DNA from: AC-69 sp044867345
GTDB lineage: Bacteria; Actinomycetota; UBA4738; HRBIN12
DNA length: 22,852 nt
Direction: 5' to 3'
Assembly: GCA_044867345.1 (NCBI GenBank)
Contig: JBIOUU010000162.1
Location: 1 to 22,852, forward strand
Shown here: positions 1-7,768 of the stretch, piece by piece
How the letters are laid out: each line of letters opens with the position of its first letter
How positions within the stretch are numbered: the first letter of the stretch is position 1
Program-made: the position numbers and the translations under genes
Notes under the pieces: generated by a model
Database searches by the model: none
What the model was told of the DNA's origin: nothing
What the model saw: only the letters and a program-made list of their open reading frames with translations

Positions 1-1088
1 GCCCGGCGATCGAGGCTCGCCTGGTGTCCCTGGCGGACCAGGACCTCCGCCTTGTCGTCACGACCGGCGGGACCGGCTTCGGGCCCCGCGACGTAACGCC
101 CGAGGCCACCAGGGCCGTGATCGACCGCGAGGCCCCCGGCCTGGCGGAGCTGATGCGAAAGGCAGGCCTGGAGAAGACGCCGATGGCCGCGCTGTCGCGG
201 GCCGTCGCCGGGAGCCGGGGCGGCACGCTGATCCTGAACCTCCCGGGCAGCCCGGCCGGCGTCCGCGAGAGCCTGGAGGCCGTCCTGCCCGTGCTGCCGC
301 ACGCGCTCGAGCTCCTCTCGGGGGCCACCGGCGCGCATCCCACCGGCCACGCACAGGCCGAGGCCAAACCGGGCGAGGACGGCGATCGGCCCTGGGTCGA
401 GGCCCGGGCGGTGAAGGTCATCGGCTCGCCTCCGTGCCGGGTCGGCAACCGGATGGCGATCGTGCCCGGTGGTCCCGTGAGCGGGACGCTCGGCTGCGCG
501 GAGTTCGACGAGCAGGCGATCGCCGATGCGGCCGACGTCGTCGCGTTGGGCGAACCGCAGACCCGGACGCTCCATCATGACCTCGGCGACGTCGAGGTGT
601 TCTTCGAGCCCCACCTCCCGCCGAAGCGCTTGGTGGTGGTCTCGGCGACCGATGTGGCACGAGCGCTGCGGAGGTTCGCGGCGCCGATCGGTTACCGGAC
701 GATCCTCGTCGAGGCGACGCGGGAGCGGGTCACCGCCGAGGACGCGGCTGCGCCCGGCGGCTCGGCATCGTCGCTCGACGGCTTGCTCGACGAACGGACC
801 GACATCGTCTTCACCGACCACGACGCTCCGGACGTCGCGGCGATGCTGGGCGCCGCCCTTCGTTCTCCGGCCCGATTCATCGGCGTCATGGGCAGTCGCC
901 GCCACGTGGCCCCATACCTCGACGACCTCCGAGCCATGGGCTTCACCGACGAGGATGTGGCCAGGATCCGCTCTCCGGTCGGCCTGGACCTTGGCGGTCG
1001 GCGGCCGGAGGAGATCGCGCTTTCGATCGCCGCCGGGCTCGTGGCGGCCGAGCACGGCCGGGATGCAGGCTGGATGGACCGGCCATGA
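1..1088 (+). CDS. MogA/MoaB-XdhC fusion protein, molybdenum cofactor/molybdoenzyme maturation (5' partial)
   Basis: The reading frame is open to the left edge (first full codon at base 3), so the start lies outside the window; the GTG at 24 falls inside the MogA domain and is not the start. Counting from base 3, residues about 1-110 are a MogA/MoaB-type molybdopterin-binding domain with the TTGGTG..PRDVTPEAT signature and the NLPGSP loop. Residues about 130-205 match the XdhC/CoxI N-terminal domain (GSPPCRVGNRM, GTLGCAE). Residues about 205-350 match the XdhC Rossmann-like C-terminal domain (TDHDAPD, IGVMGSRRH, GLDLGGRRPEEIALSI). MogA-type proteins adenylylate molybdopterin; XdhC-type proteins bind and modify the cofactor and deliver it to xanthine dehydrogenase or CO dehydrogenase-type hydroxylases. 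The fusion suggests both steps are coupled on one cytoplasmic protein. The client enzyme is not in the window. The stop overlaps the next start (ATGA), indicating translational coupling. Confidence 0.85.
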   Translation, partial: PAIEARLVSLADQDLRLVVTTGGTGFGPRDVTPEATRAVIDREAPGLAELMRKAGLEKTPMAALSRAVAGSRGGTLILNLPGSPAGVRESLEAVLPVLPHALELLSGATGAHPTGHAQAEAKPGEDGDRPWVEARAVKVIGSPPCRVGNRMAIVPGGPVSGTLGCAEFDEQAIADAADVVALGEPQTRTLHHDLGDVEVFFEPHLPPKRLVVVSATDVARALRRFAAPIGYRTILVEATRERVTAEDAAAPGGSASSLDGLLDERTDIVFTDHDAPDVAAMLGAALRSPARFIGVMGSRRHVAPYLDDLRAMGFTDEDVARIRSPVGLDLGGRRPEEIALSIAAGLVAAEHGRDAGWMDRP

Positions 1089-1846
1089 GCGGCACCCAGC
1101 GCCACGTTCGCAAGAACCGGCGGGACTGGGACCGGACGAGCGACGAGTACCAGCGCGAGCATGCCTCTCAGCTGAACCGGTGGGACCGGCCCATGTGGGG
1201 GACCTGGGGAACCCCGGAGTCAAAGCTGAACGTCCTGGGCGACGTGGAGGGCAAGCGGCTATTGGAGTTCGGATGTGGGGCCGCCCAGTGGTCCATCACC
1301 CTGGCCCGCATGGGCGCCCATCCGGTGGGCATGGATCTCTCGAGCCGGCAGCTCAAGCACGCGAAGGAGCTGATGGCCCGGGCGGGCGTGTCGTTCCCGC
1401 TCGTCAATGCCGACGCCGAGCGGACCCCGTTCGCCGACGAGAGCTTCGACGTCGTGTTCTGCGATCACGGCGCGACGACCTTTGCCGACCCGTATCGCTC
1501 GATCCCCGAGGCCGCCCGGCTGCTCCGACCCGGCGGGCTGTTCGCGTTCAACATGGAGAGCCCCATCCACTTCGTGTGCTGGAACGACGAGAAGGAGACG
1601 GTGGACGACAGCCTCCACCTCGACTACTTCGGGATGCACAAGTGGGAAGACGATGAATCGGTCAATTTCATGCTGCCGTACGGCGAGTGGATCCGCCTGT
1701 TCCGCGCGACCGGCTTGGAGCTCGAGGACCTGATCGAGCCGCGGCCCGCCGCGAACGCCCGGTCCACCTACCTGGACTACGCCGAGATCGGGTGGGCCCG
1801 CCGGTGGCCCGGCGAGAACATCTGGAAGCTTCGGAAGCCCCGGTAG
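1085..1846 (+). CDS. Class I SAM-dependent methyltransferase
   Basis: 253 aa, starting with ATG inside the ATGA overlap with the preceding stop. It has the class I methyltransferase core: motif I LLEFGCGAAQWS (about 59-70), an acidic residue after strand 2 (VGMD, D84) for the ribose of SAM, NADAERTPF (108-116), and a motif IV-like FDVVFCDHGATTF followed by RLLRPGG, typical of the Methyltransf_11 group. No membrane segment or signal is seen, so it is cytoplasmic. The substrate cannot be read from sequence. The C-terminal half (GMHKWEDDESVNFMLPYGEWIRLFRATGL) resembles small-molecule methyltransferases in which the lid reaches the substrate. It sits between the MogA-XdhC fusion and the sulfatase with no spacing, so the three are probably co-transcribed; a shared function is not evident. 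Confidence 0.82.
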   Translation: MSGTQRHVRKNRRDWDRTSDEYQREHASQLNRWDRPMWGTWGTPESKLNVLGDVEGKRLLEFGCGAAQWSITLARMGAHPVGMDLSSRQLKHAKELMARAGVSFPLVNADAERTPFADESFDVVFCDHGATTFADPYRSIPEAARLLRPGGLFAFNMESPIHFVCWNDEKETVDDSLHLDYFGMHKWEDDESVNFMLPYGEWIRLFRATGLELEDLIEPRPAANARSTYLDYAEIGWARRWPGENIWKLRKPR

Positions 1847-3253
1847 ATGGTCCGGCGCCCGCCGCGCAGGACCGTGGGGGCGGCGGCCCTCGCGTTGGTT
1901 GTCCTGCTCGTTGCGGCGTTCGTGCCCTCCTCCCCGCCACCTCCGGACCGGCGCCCCAACATCCTCCTGATCCTCACCGACGACCAGTCGACCGACTCGC
2001 TCCCGCACGAGCCGGCCGTCATGCCGCAGCTGCAATCGATGATGCGGGACCCGGCGGATCACTGGATCACGTTCTCGAACGCCTTCCTGAACACCCCGCT
2101 GTGCTGCCCGTCCAGGGCCTCGATCCTCACCGGGAGGTACTCGCACCACACCGGGGTCAGGACCAACTACGACGGCGAGCACCTCGACGAGTCCTCGACC
2201 ATCGCCACCTGGCTGCATTCCGCCGGGTACCACACGGGCCTGATCGGCAAGTACGTGAACGGCTATCCGTTCCGCCCGAGCTCGTACGTCCCGGCGGGGT
2301 GGGATCGGTGGCTGGTGAAGCGGCAGGGGGACCAGTCGACGGCGTACTACCGGTACGTCCTCATCGACCAGGGGTTCCCGGACTACCGAGGCGACGGCCC
2401 GGACAACTACTCGACGGACGTCTATGCCGCCGCCGCGGCCTCGTTCATCCGCTCGGCTCCCCCGGGACGTCCGTTCTTCCTGGAGGTGGCCCCTACGGCG
2501 CCGCACCGTCCGTGGACGGAGGCGCCCCGGGACGCCGGGGCGTTGGCCGGGTTCCCGATCGCCGACCCCCCGAGCCTGAGTGAGGAGGACGTGTCCGACA
2601 AGCCGGCGTGGGTACAGGCGCTGCCCCCGATGGACGCGGAGCGCCGCGCGCAGCTCCGCGCGGCCCACCGCCGGTCCTTCGAGACGCTCCTCTCGGTGGA
2701 CGATTTGGTGGTCGCGGTGATCCGTGCGCTCCAGGTCCGCGGCGCCCTGGAGAACACCGTCGTCGTCTTCATGACCGACAACGGTTTCTCGTTCGGTGAG
2801 CACCGGTGGGTGGGCAAGACGTGTCCCTACGAGGAGTGCATCCGCACGCCGTTCCTCGTTCGCTACCCGGGCGCCTCGTCTCACGTGGAACCGCGCCTCG
2901 TCTCCAACGTCGACCTGGCCCCGACGTTCGCCGAGCTCGCTGGCATCGAGCCCCCCTCGCCCGTGGACGGGATGAGCCTGGTTCCGCTGCTCCGGGGGCT
3001 GCCCTCGGCGCCGTGGCGAACGGCCCTGCTGACCGAATACGTCGGCGACCGGAAGGTGCCTCCCTGGTGGGAGGTGCGGACCGAGGACTTCGCCTACGTT
3101 GAGCTTGCGACGGGAGAGACGGAACTGTACGACCTGGCCGGTGTCATCGGGGCCGCCGACCCGTACGAACTTCAGAACCGGGCGACCGATCCCGCCTATG
3201 CCGCCGTGCGGGCCCGGCTCTCGGCTCGGCTCGCCGCCCTTCGCGGAGGCTGA
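1847..3253 (+). CDS. Secreted sulfatase (arylsulfatase/glycosaminoglycan-sulfatase type)
   Basis: 468 aa, beginning with the ATG directly after the methyltransferase stop. An N-terminal basic stretch and a hydrophobic helix (residues about 10-27) form a signal peptide or anchor. The alkaline-phosphatase-fold sulfatase features are clear: PNILLILTDDQ with metal ligands D45-D46, the activation motif C86-C-P-S-R90 followed by ASILTGRYSHHTGV, and the C-terminal metal motif MTDNGFSFGEHRWVGK. In this family C86 must be converted to formylglycine; a formylglycine-generating enzyme is expected elsewhere in the genome. The overall sequence resembles N-acetylglucosamine-6-sulfatase and related S1 family sulfatases, but the sulfated substrate cannot be assigned. 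All catalytic positions appear intact. It lies next to three exported phosphoesterases of the same fold superfamily, consistent with hydrolysis of extracellular sulfate esters. Confidence 0.93.
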   Translation: MVRRPPRRTVGAAALALVVLLVAAFVPSSPPPPDRRPNILLILTDDQSTDSLPHEPAVMPQLQSMMRDPADHWITFSNAFLNTPLCCPSRASILTGRYSHHTGVRTNYDGEHLDESSTIATWLHSAGYHTGLIGKYVNGYPFRPSSYVPAGWDRWLVKRQGDQSTAYYRYVLIDQGFPDYRGDGPDNYSTDVYAAAAASFIRSAPPGRPFFLEVAPTAPHRPWTEAPRDAGALAGFPIADPPSLSEEDVSDKPAWVQALPPMDAERRAQLRAAHRRSFETLLSVDDLVVAVIRALQVRGALENTVVVFMTDNGFSFGEHRWVGKTCPYEECIRTPFLVRYPGASSHVEPRLVSNVDLAPTFAELAGIEPPSPVDGMSLVPLLRGLPSAPWRTALLTEYVGDRKVPPWWEVRTEDFAYVELATGETELYDLAGVIGAADPYELQNRATDPAYAAVRARLSARLAALRGG

Positions 3254-3293
3254 GCTGGTCTTAGCTGGCGCCGCCCATCTCGGGGGTTGCTGC

Positions 3294-3299
3294 TAGCGT
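3294..3299 (+). promoter_or_regulatory. Candidate leaderless -10 element (TAGCGT) for the 3307 phosphoesterase
   Basis: TAGCGT fits the actinobacterial -10 consensus TANNNT and lies exactly 7 nt before the GTG at 3307. That places the transcription start at or next to the start codon, i.e. a leaderless mRNA. No convincing -35 is visible and no Shine-Dalgarno precedes the GTG. The same geometry recurs before four other genes here. Confidence 0.4.
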
Positions 3300-3306
3300 T
3301 GCATCG

Positions 3307-4875
3307 GTGCAGGAGACGCCCGGTCCCGATCTGCCTCCGTCCCGATCCGGGCCCTTCGGGCGATGGTTCGAACGAAGGCGCGCCTATCTCTCGTTCCTCC
3401 TCGTCGTCGCACTCCTCATCGCCGGGCTGGCCTGGGCCGGCCGCCGGGGTGAAGGATCGGGCAGCGCGAACGGAAGCCCTTCGACATCGGGTCCCTCGCA
3501 GCCGAGCCACACCATCGAACCCGGCTCCATACCCGTGGAGCACGTGGTCTTCGTGGTCAAGGAGAACCGGACGTTCAACAACTACTTCGCCACGTATCCA
3601 GGCGCGGCCGGGGCGACGAAAGGCGGCACGATCCGCTGCTCCGAGAACGGGTGCCAGGACGGCACGACCGTCGAGCTGCGCAGGTCCCGGGACGTCCAGG
3701 CGCACGACCTCACGCATTGTTTCCGGTGCGCTCTCACCGCCATCAACGGCGGCAAGATGAACGGGTTCAACTGGATGAACGGGCCGATCCGCATGGACGC
3801 CGAACGGGGCACGCTGTTCGGCCACGACCTCTCCGGCTACACCTATTTCACGCGCAAGGGGATCCCGAACTACTGGGCCTATGCCGACCGGTTCATCCTC
3901 GCCGACCACTTCTTCACGTCGATGTACGGTCCAACGCTCCCGGAACACCTGTATACGGTTGCGGCGCAAGCCAATGGGATCGTGGACAACAAGAGCTCCA
4001 CGGATCACGCCGGCAGCTACTGCGACGACCCCACAGAGTACGCGGCCCGCTTCCGGCCCAGGCTCTCGCCGGGGGACATCGCCAACATCAGGGACCTGGA
4101 GGATCGGATCGACGCGAACGGCGACAACACGTACGCGCTGGCCCGGTACTGGGACCGGATCCGGCTCTGCTTCGACATCCCGGTCCTTCCCGACCAGCTC
4201 CAGGCCAAGGGCATCTCCTGGAAGTACTACGCGGAAGAGAACGCCTGGATGAACGCGCTCCAGATGATCCGCCACGTCCGATTCGGCTCGATGTGGCGGC
4301 ATGTCCGGCCACCCGGAGACTTCGCCTCCGACGTGCGACGGGGTCACCTGCCCGCCGTGTCGTGGGTCATCCCGCCCGAGTCCTACAACGAGCATCCCGG
4401 CCTGGGAAAGAGCGTGTGTGCCGGCGAGAACTGGACCGTGAACCTGGTCAACGGCATCATGAAGAGCGAGTTCTGGCGGTCCACGGTCATCGTGGTGGTG
4501 TGGGACGATTTCGGCGGGTTCTTCGATCCGATCGCCCCTCCACACATCGACCACCTGGGCCTGGGGCCACGAACGCCGGCGCTGATCATCTCGCCGTTCA
4601 CGGTGGCGGGAGACAACCCGAACGGTGGCGCCGTCGACCCGACCGTCTACGAGTTCTCGAGCGTCCTGCGATTCATCGAGCTGGTGTTCGGGCTGGATCC
4701 CATGACTGAGCGGGACGCGAACGCCGACCCGCTCTCGGGCGCGTTCGACTTCGATCACCCGAGGTTCGAGAAGCTGGTGCTTCCGCTCCGACAGGACTGT
4801 CCGTATGGCACGACGTTTGCCCAGCTCGCCCCGAGCTGGCCATTCGCCCGCACGATCGGCTCACCCCTGGACTGA
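3307..4875 (+). CDS. Membrane-anchored phosphoesterase, AcpA/phospholipase C family
   Basis: 522 aa from a GTG start. A single hydrophobic segment (about 27-45, preceded by ERRRAYLS, a weak Tat-like match) anchors or exports the protein; a Ser/Gly/Pro-rich linker (46-72) follows. The phosphoesterase domain (PF04185 type, alkaline phosphatase fold) starts at VEHVVFVVKENRTF: E86-N87 are expected metal ligands, T210 in GPTLPEHLY is the likely nucleophile, H363 lies in NEHP, and D400-D401 in VWDDFGG complete the metal site. The family hydrolyses phosphomonoesters (acid phosphatase AcpA) or phospholipid diesters (PLC); which applies here is unknown. The family's usual DHV after WDDxGGFY reads DPI here. 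Its 3' end overlaps the convergent paralogue by 15 bp. It shares the HCxxCAL...GGKMNGF block and an Asp-Cys-Pro tail with that neighbour, so these two are closer to each other than to the third copy. Confidence 0.88.
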   Translation: MQETPGPDLPPSRSGPFGRWFERRRAYLSFLLVVALLIAGLAWAGRRGEGSGSANGSPSTSGPSQPSHTIEPGSIPVEHVVFVVKENRTFNNYFATYPGAAGATKGGTIRCSENGCQDGTTVELRRSRDVQAHDLTHCFRCALTAINGGKMNGFNWMNGPIRMDAERGTLFGHDLSGYTYFTRKGIPNYWAYADRFILADHFFTSMYGPTLPEHLYTVAAQANGIVDNKSSTDHAGSYCDDPTEYAARFRPRLSPGDIANIRDLEDRIDANGDNTYALARYWDRIRLCFDIPVLPDQLQAKGISWKYYAEENAWMNALQMIRHVRFGSMWRHVRPPGDFASDVRRGHLPAVSWVIPPESYNEHPGLGKSVCAGENWTVNLVNGIMKSEFWRSTVIVVVWDDFGGFFDPIAPPHIDHLGLGPRTPALIISPFTVAGDNPNGGAVDPTVYEFSSVLRFIELVFGLDPMTERDANADPLSGAFDFDHPRFEKLVLPLRQDCPYGTTFAQLAPSWPFARTIGSPLD

Positions 4876-6246
4876 GGGGGCCGGATCGCTCGGGAACTGC
4901 GGGCCGGGGCAGTCGCTTCGCATCGGCTGGGGGTCGGGCTTCCGGGGTTTCTGCGAGAAGTCGAAGGCCTCGGACAGGTTACGGGCGTCCCGGTCCCGGT
5001 GCGTGAGCTGCGAGAGGCCCCAGTTGTCCTCGATGAACCGAAGCACCGAGGAGAACTCGCCGACGGTGTGGTCGACGTAGCCGGCCTTCGCGTACGGCGA
5101 GATGAGCAACAGCGGGACCCGGATCCCGAGGCCGAACCGGTCCACTTGGGGAGGCGGGACGTGGTCGTAGAACCCACCGTAGTCGTCCCAGGTGATGAAG
5201 ATAGCCGTATCCCTCCACATCGGGCTGGCCATGATGGCGTTCACGATCCGGATGGTCCAATTCTGGCCCCAGCAGAAGCTGTACTCGGGGTGCTCGGAGA
5301 GCTCGAAGCGCGGCGTGACCCAGGTGACCGGAGGGAGGCGGTCGTCCCGGACGTCCTGCACCAACCCATCCACCGGGAACACGTGCGACTGCCACAACTG
5401 CATGTCCTGGCGGATGTGGCGCACGGCGTCGTACGCGGACCACAGGTAGCCGTTCTGCATGTTCGTTGCCGAGTAGTAGGCCCACGGGATCCCCGCCCGG
5501 AGCAGGAGGTCGCCCTCGGTCAGGAAGTCGAAGCACGGCGGCACCTTCACCTCCTTGCCCTCGCGGTCCTCCACCGGGACGTAGGCTTGCTCGACCGAGT
5601 CGCACCCCCACGCCTTGAACAGGCCGGTGATCCGATGCCGCTCTCGGAGCCGCTCGAGGTCCTGGATGGGGTTGTCGTGCGCCCCGCCGGATTGCGCGGC
5701 GATCGTGTACAGGTGGTTCGGGAACGACGGGCCTTGAGCCGAGGCGAAGAAGTTGTCCCCCAGGACGAACCGCTTCGCCCAGTGCCAGTAGGCTGGCAGG
5801 TCCTTCGGACCGTATTGCGTGTACGCGTAGCGGTCCGCCGGTGCGCTCACCGAGGCGAAGCCGTCCATCTTCCCCGCGTTCCAGGCCTGCAGCGCGCACT
5901 GGTAGCAGTGGACGATGTCGACGGGAATCCGGTCTGGGCCCGGCGTCAGCGGACGTGTCGTACCCTGGTCCATCCCCGTGGTCGCGCCATCGGCGCCGGG
6001 GAACCGGCCGAAGAGGTTATCGAACGTCCGGTTCTCCTTGATGATGAACACGACATGCTTGATGGGCCAGCGCGTGGTGAACGAAGCCGCGTCGATACGC
6101 GGGGGGCGCGTCCCGAGATCGCTGGGGGGCAAGGGGTTCCAGTCCGGCAGGCCGCCGGAACATGCCATCGCCACGAGCAACAGGGTCGCGGAGAGCACGC
6201 GGGCGGACGAACGCCCTCTGCCCGGTCGACGCGAGTCGCCTCGCAT
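4861..6246 (-). CDS. Phosphoesterase lipoprotein, AcpA/phospholipase C family
   Basis: 461 aa with an ATG start at 6246. The N-terminus has basic residues, a hydrophobic core and a lipobox-like VAMAC at C29, suggesting a lipid-anchored exported protein, although Met at -2 is unusual. PF04185-type domain: KENRTFDNLFG with E71-N72, nucleophile candidate S174 in GPSFPNHLY, H319 in SEHP, and D354-D355 in TWDDYGGFYDHVPPP. All expected active-site positions are present, so it should be a working phosphomonoesterase or phospholipase C-like diesterase acting outside the membrane. It follows the 7703-6261 paralogue on the same strand after 14 bp, so the two can be co-transcribed, but a TAGGTT element 6 nt before its own start may give an additional leaderless transcript. 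It converges with, and overlaps by 15 bp, the + strand paralogue. Confidence 0.88.
   Translation of the reverse strand: MRGDSRRPGRGRSSARVLSATLLLVAMACSGGLPDWNPLPPSDLGTRPPRIDAASFTTRWPIKHVVFIIKENRTFDNLFGRFPGADGATTGMDQGTTRPLTPGPDRIPVDIVHCYQCALQAWNAGKMDGFASVSAPADRYAYTQYGPKDLPAYWHWAKRFVLGDNFFASAQGPSFPNHLYTIAAQSGGAHDNPIQDLERLRERHRITGLFKAWGCDSVEQAYVPVEDREGKEVKVPPCFDFLTEGDLLLRAGIPWAYYSATNMQNGYLWSAYDAVRHIRQDMQLWQSHVFPVDGLVQDVRDDRLPPVTWVTPRFELSEHPEYSFCWGQNWTIRIVNAIMASPMWRDTAIFITWDDYGGFYDHVPPPQVDRFGLGIRVPLLLISPYAKAGYVDHTVGEFSSVLRFIEDNWGLSQLTHRDRDARNLSEAFDFSQKPRKPDPQPMRSDCPGPQFPSDPAPSVQG
4864..4879. terminator. Short GC hairpin across the overlapping convergent stops
   Basis: CCCCT (4864-4868) pairs with AGGGG (4875-4879) around a 6-nt loop. 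It lies over the two opposing stop codons of the convergent phosphoesterase genes. The stem is only 5 bp and no T-tract follows on either strand, so a role as bidirectional terminator is tentative. Confidence 0.2.
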
Positions 6247-6252
6247 CCGGGG

Positions 6253-6258
6253 AACCTA
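6253..6258 (-). promoter_or_regulatory. Candidate leaderless -10 element (TAGGTT) for the 6246 phosphoesterase
   Basis: On the minus strand TAGGTT lies 6 nt before the ATG at 6246, in the short gap between the two minus-strand phosphoesterases. It fits TANNNT, and no clear Shine-Dalgarno is seen before this start. If active it gives the second gene its own leaderless message. Confidence 0.3.
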
Positions 6259-6260
6259 TC

Positions 6261-7703
6261 TCATGATCCGGCTTGTCCGCGCTCCTTCATGGAGGACGGC
6301 CCCGGGGCCGGGTAGCGAGGAAGGACGAGTGGGGCGAGTGGCGGTTGCGAGAAGTCGAACTCGGCCTGGAGGTCGCCAAGGACGGGAGCGACCTCGCGCA
6401 CGTCGGGGCGGGGATCTGGCCGGCCGTCGGTGGCCGGGTCCAGGCGTGCGCCGTTCAGGAAGTCGTCCTCGATGAACTTCAGGTACGCATCGAACGACAG
6501 GGTCTGGTGGTCGATGAACCCCGGACGTGCGTACGGGCTGATGACCAGGCTCGGCACGCGAAGGCCGTAGCCCGATCCGTCCACCACCGGCGGGACCACG
6601 TGGTCGTAGAACCCGCCCCAGTCGTCCCACGAGAGGAAGATCGCGCTGCTCGTCCAGTCAGGTCCTTCCATCACGGCGTTCACCAGCCTGGTGACCCAGG
6701 CCTGGCCTTCGCCGATCGACGCGGGCGGGTGCTCGCTCACCATGCCGTTCGGAACGATCCATGAGACCGCCGGCAGATTGCCGGTCTGCGCTGCGGCCAG
6801 GAACTCGCGGACCAGCTGGATGTTGCCGAGCTGGCCGTCCTGCTGCACGGTCTGGAACTCCGGCAGGGGGTTCCAGATCTCCGGGGTGCCAACCCCTTGC
6901 CGCTCGGGGGCGCAGAACATGGCATCGTCCTCGCAGTCGGGCTGGGTCCCGGGCGCCACGTAGTAGGACCAGCTCACGCCGGCCTGGTGGAGCAGGTAGG
7001 TGATATCCGTCCATTGGTAGGGCGTCGGGTCGTTGGCCGGCTCCTTCTTCTTGTACGGCTTCGCGTACAGGTCCGTCCGGCACAGCTGGACCTCGTCGGG
7101 GACGGGACACGACGCCGACCAACCGGAGACCATGGCCAGATGGGCGGGGAGGCTCCAGGACTCGACCTGCTCGAACATGTGGTCCTGCAAGACGAAGTGC
7201 TGGGCGTATGCCCAGTAGTTCGGGATCTCGCGGGCGTCGTGCCATCCCATGCCGTCGGGCTGCCCCTTCCGCCTCACGAATTGCGTGCAGTCCGGGCTGA
7301 AGGGATTCTGCCCGCAGAAGCCGTGGCGCCCCTCCAGCGCGCTGGCCACGAACCCGTCCATCCGACCGCCGTCGATGTCCGCCATGGCGTCCGGGTAGCC
7401 GTGGGGACCGCCTTCGTTGATGAGGGATGGATCGTGGAACGGTGAGACGCATCCGCCGACCTGCGGGTCTGGGGCGCACACGGTGGGCCGTCCGTTGTGC
7501 ATGGGGATCCCGTCGGCGCCGGGATAGGTCCCGAAGTACGAGTCGAACGACCGGTTCTCCTGCATGATCACGATCACGTGCCGGATCGTGTGGATGCCGC
7601 CCGACGCCCCTCGGCCTTGGAGGTGGCCCTCGGCCACGGCCGCGCAGGCCCCGGCTACGACGGCGAGGGCGGCCATCAGCGCGAAACGGCGGAGGGATCC
7701 CAC
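6261..7703 (-). CDS. Phosphoesterase lipoprotein, AcpA/phospholipase C family
   Basis: 480 aa with a GTG start at 7703. A short signal sequence (MGSLRRFALMAALAVV) ends in AGAC with C20 as probable lipidation site. The mature protein begins almost at once with the catalytic domain HVIVIMQENRSFDSYFGTYPGADG: E49-N50 as metal ligands, S184 in WSLPAHL as probable nucleophile, H325 in SEHP, and D360-D361 in SWDDWGGFYDHVVPP. It contains many cysteines (for example 76, 85, 130, 139, 199, 208, 257, 264), which may form disulfides outside the cell. This copy is closer to classical phosphatase/PLC-type sequences than the other two, whose HCxxCAL block it lacks. It is the first gene of a minus-strand pair and diverges from the GT-C-like gene across 65 bp, where I see no convincing promoter. 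The substrate is unknown. Confidence 0.9.
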   Translation of the reverse strand: MGSLRRFALMAALAVVAGACAAVAEGHLQGRGASGGIHTIRHVIVIMQENRSFDSYFGTYPGADGIPMHNGRPTVCAPDPQVGGCVSPFHDPSLINEGGPHGYPDAMADIDGGRMDGFVASALEGRHGFCGQNPFSPDCTQFVRRKGQPDGMGWHDAREIPNYWAYAQHFVLQDHMFEQVESWSLPAHLAMVSGWSASCPVPDEVQLCRTDLYAKPYKKKEPANDPTPYQWTDITYLLHQAGVSWSYYVAPGTQPDCEDDAMFCAPERQGVGTPEIWNPLPEFQTVQQDGQLGNIQLVREFLAAAQTGNLPAVSWIVPNGMVSEHPPASIGEGQAWVTRLVNAVMEGPDWTSSAIFLSWDDWGGFYDHVVPPVVDGSGYGLRVPSLVISPYARPGFIDHQTLSFDAYLKFIEDDFLNGARLDPATDGRPDPRPDVREVAPVLGDLQAEFDFSQPPLAPLVLPRYPAPGPSSMKERGQAGS

Positions 7704-7768
7704 GGGATTCGGCTGTCATTCGACCGAAGGCAGAGCAAGGTTCGGCTCCCCGCCCCACCCGGTCGGGC

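Noticed and set aside
1259..2884. 541-codon open frame on the minus strand
   Set aside because: It lies antisense to the methyltransferase and sulfatase, which have clear motifs; its translation is Arg/Gly/Pro-rich without recognisable domains, as expected for shadow frames in GC-rich DNA.
3196..4758. 520-codon open frame on the minus strand
   Set aside because: Antisense to the 3307 phosphoesterase, with no coherent domain or start signal.
4999..6315. 438-codon open frame on the plus strand
   Set aside because: Antisense to the minus-strand phosphoesterase with intact catalytic motifs; composition is typical of a shadow frame.
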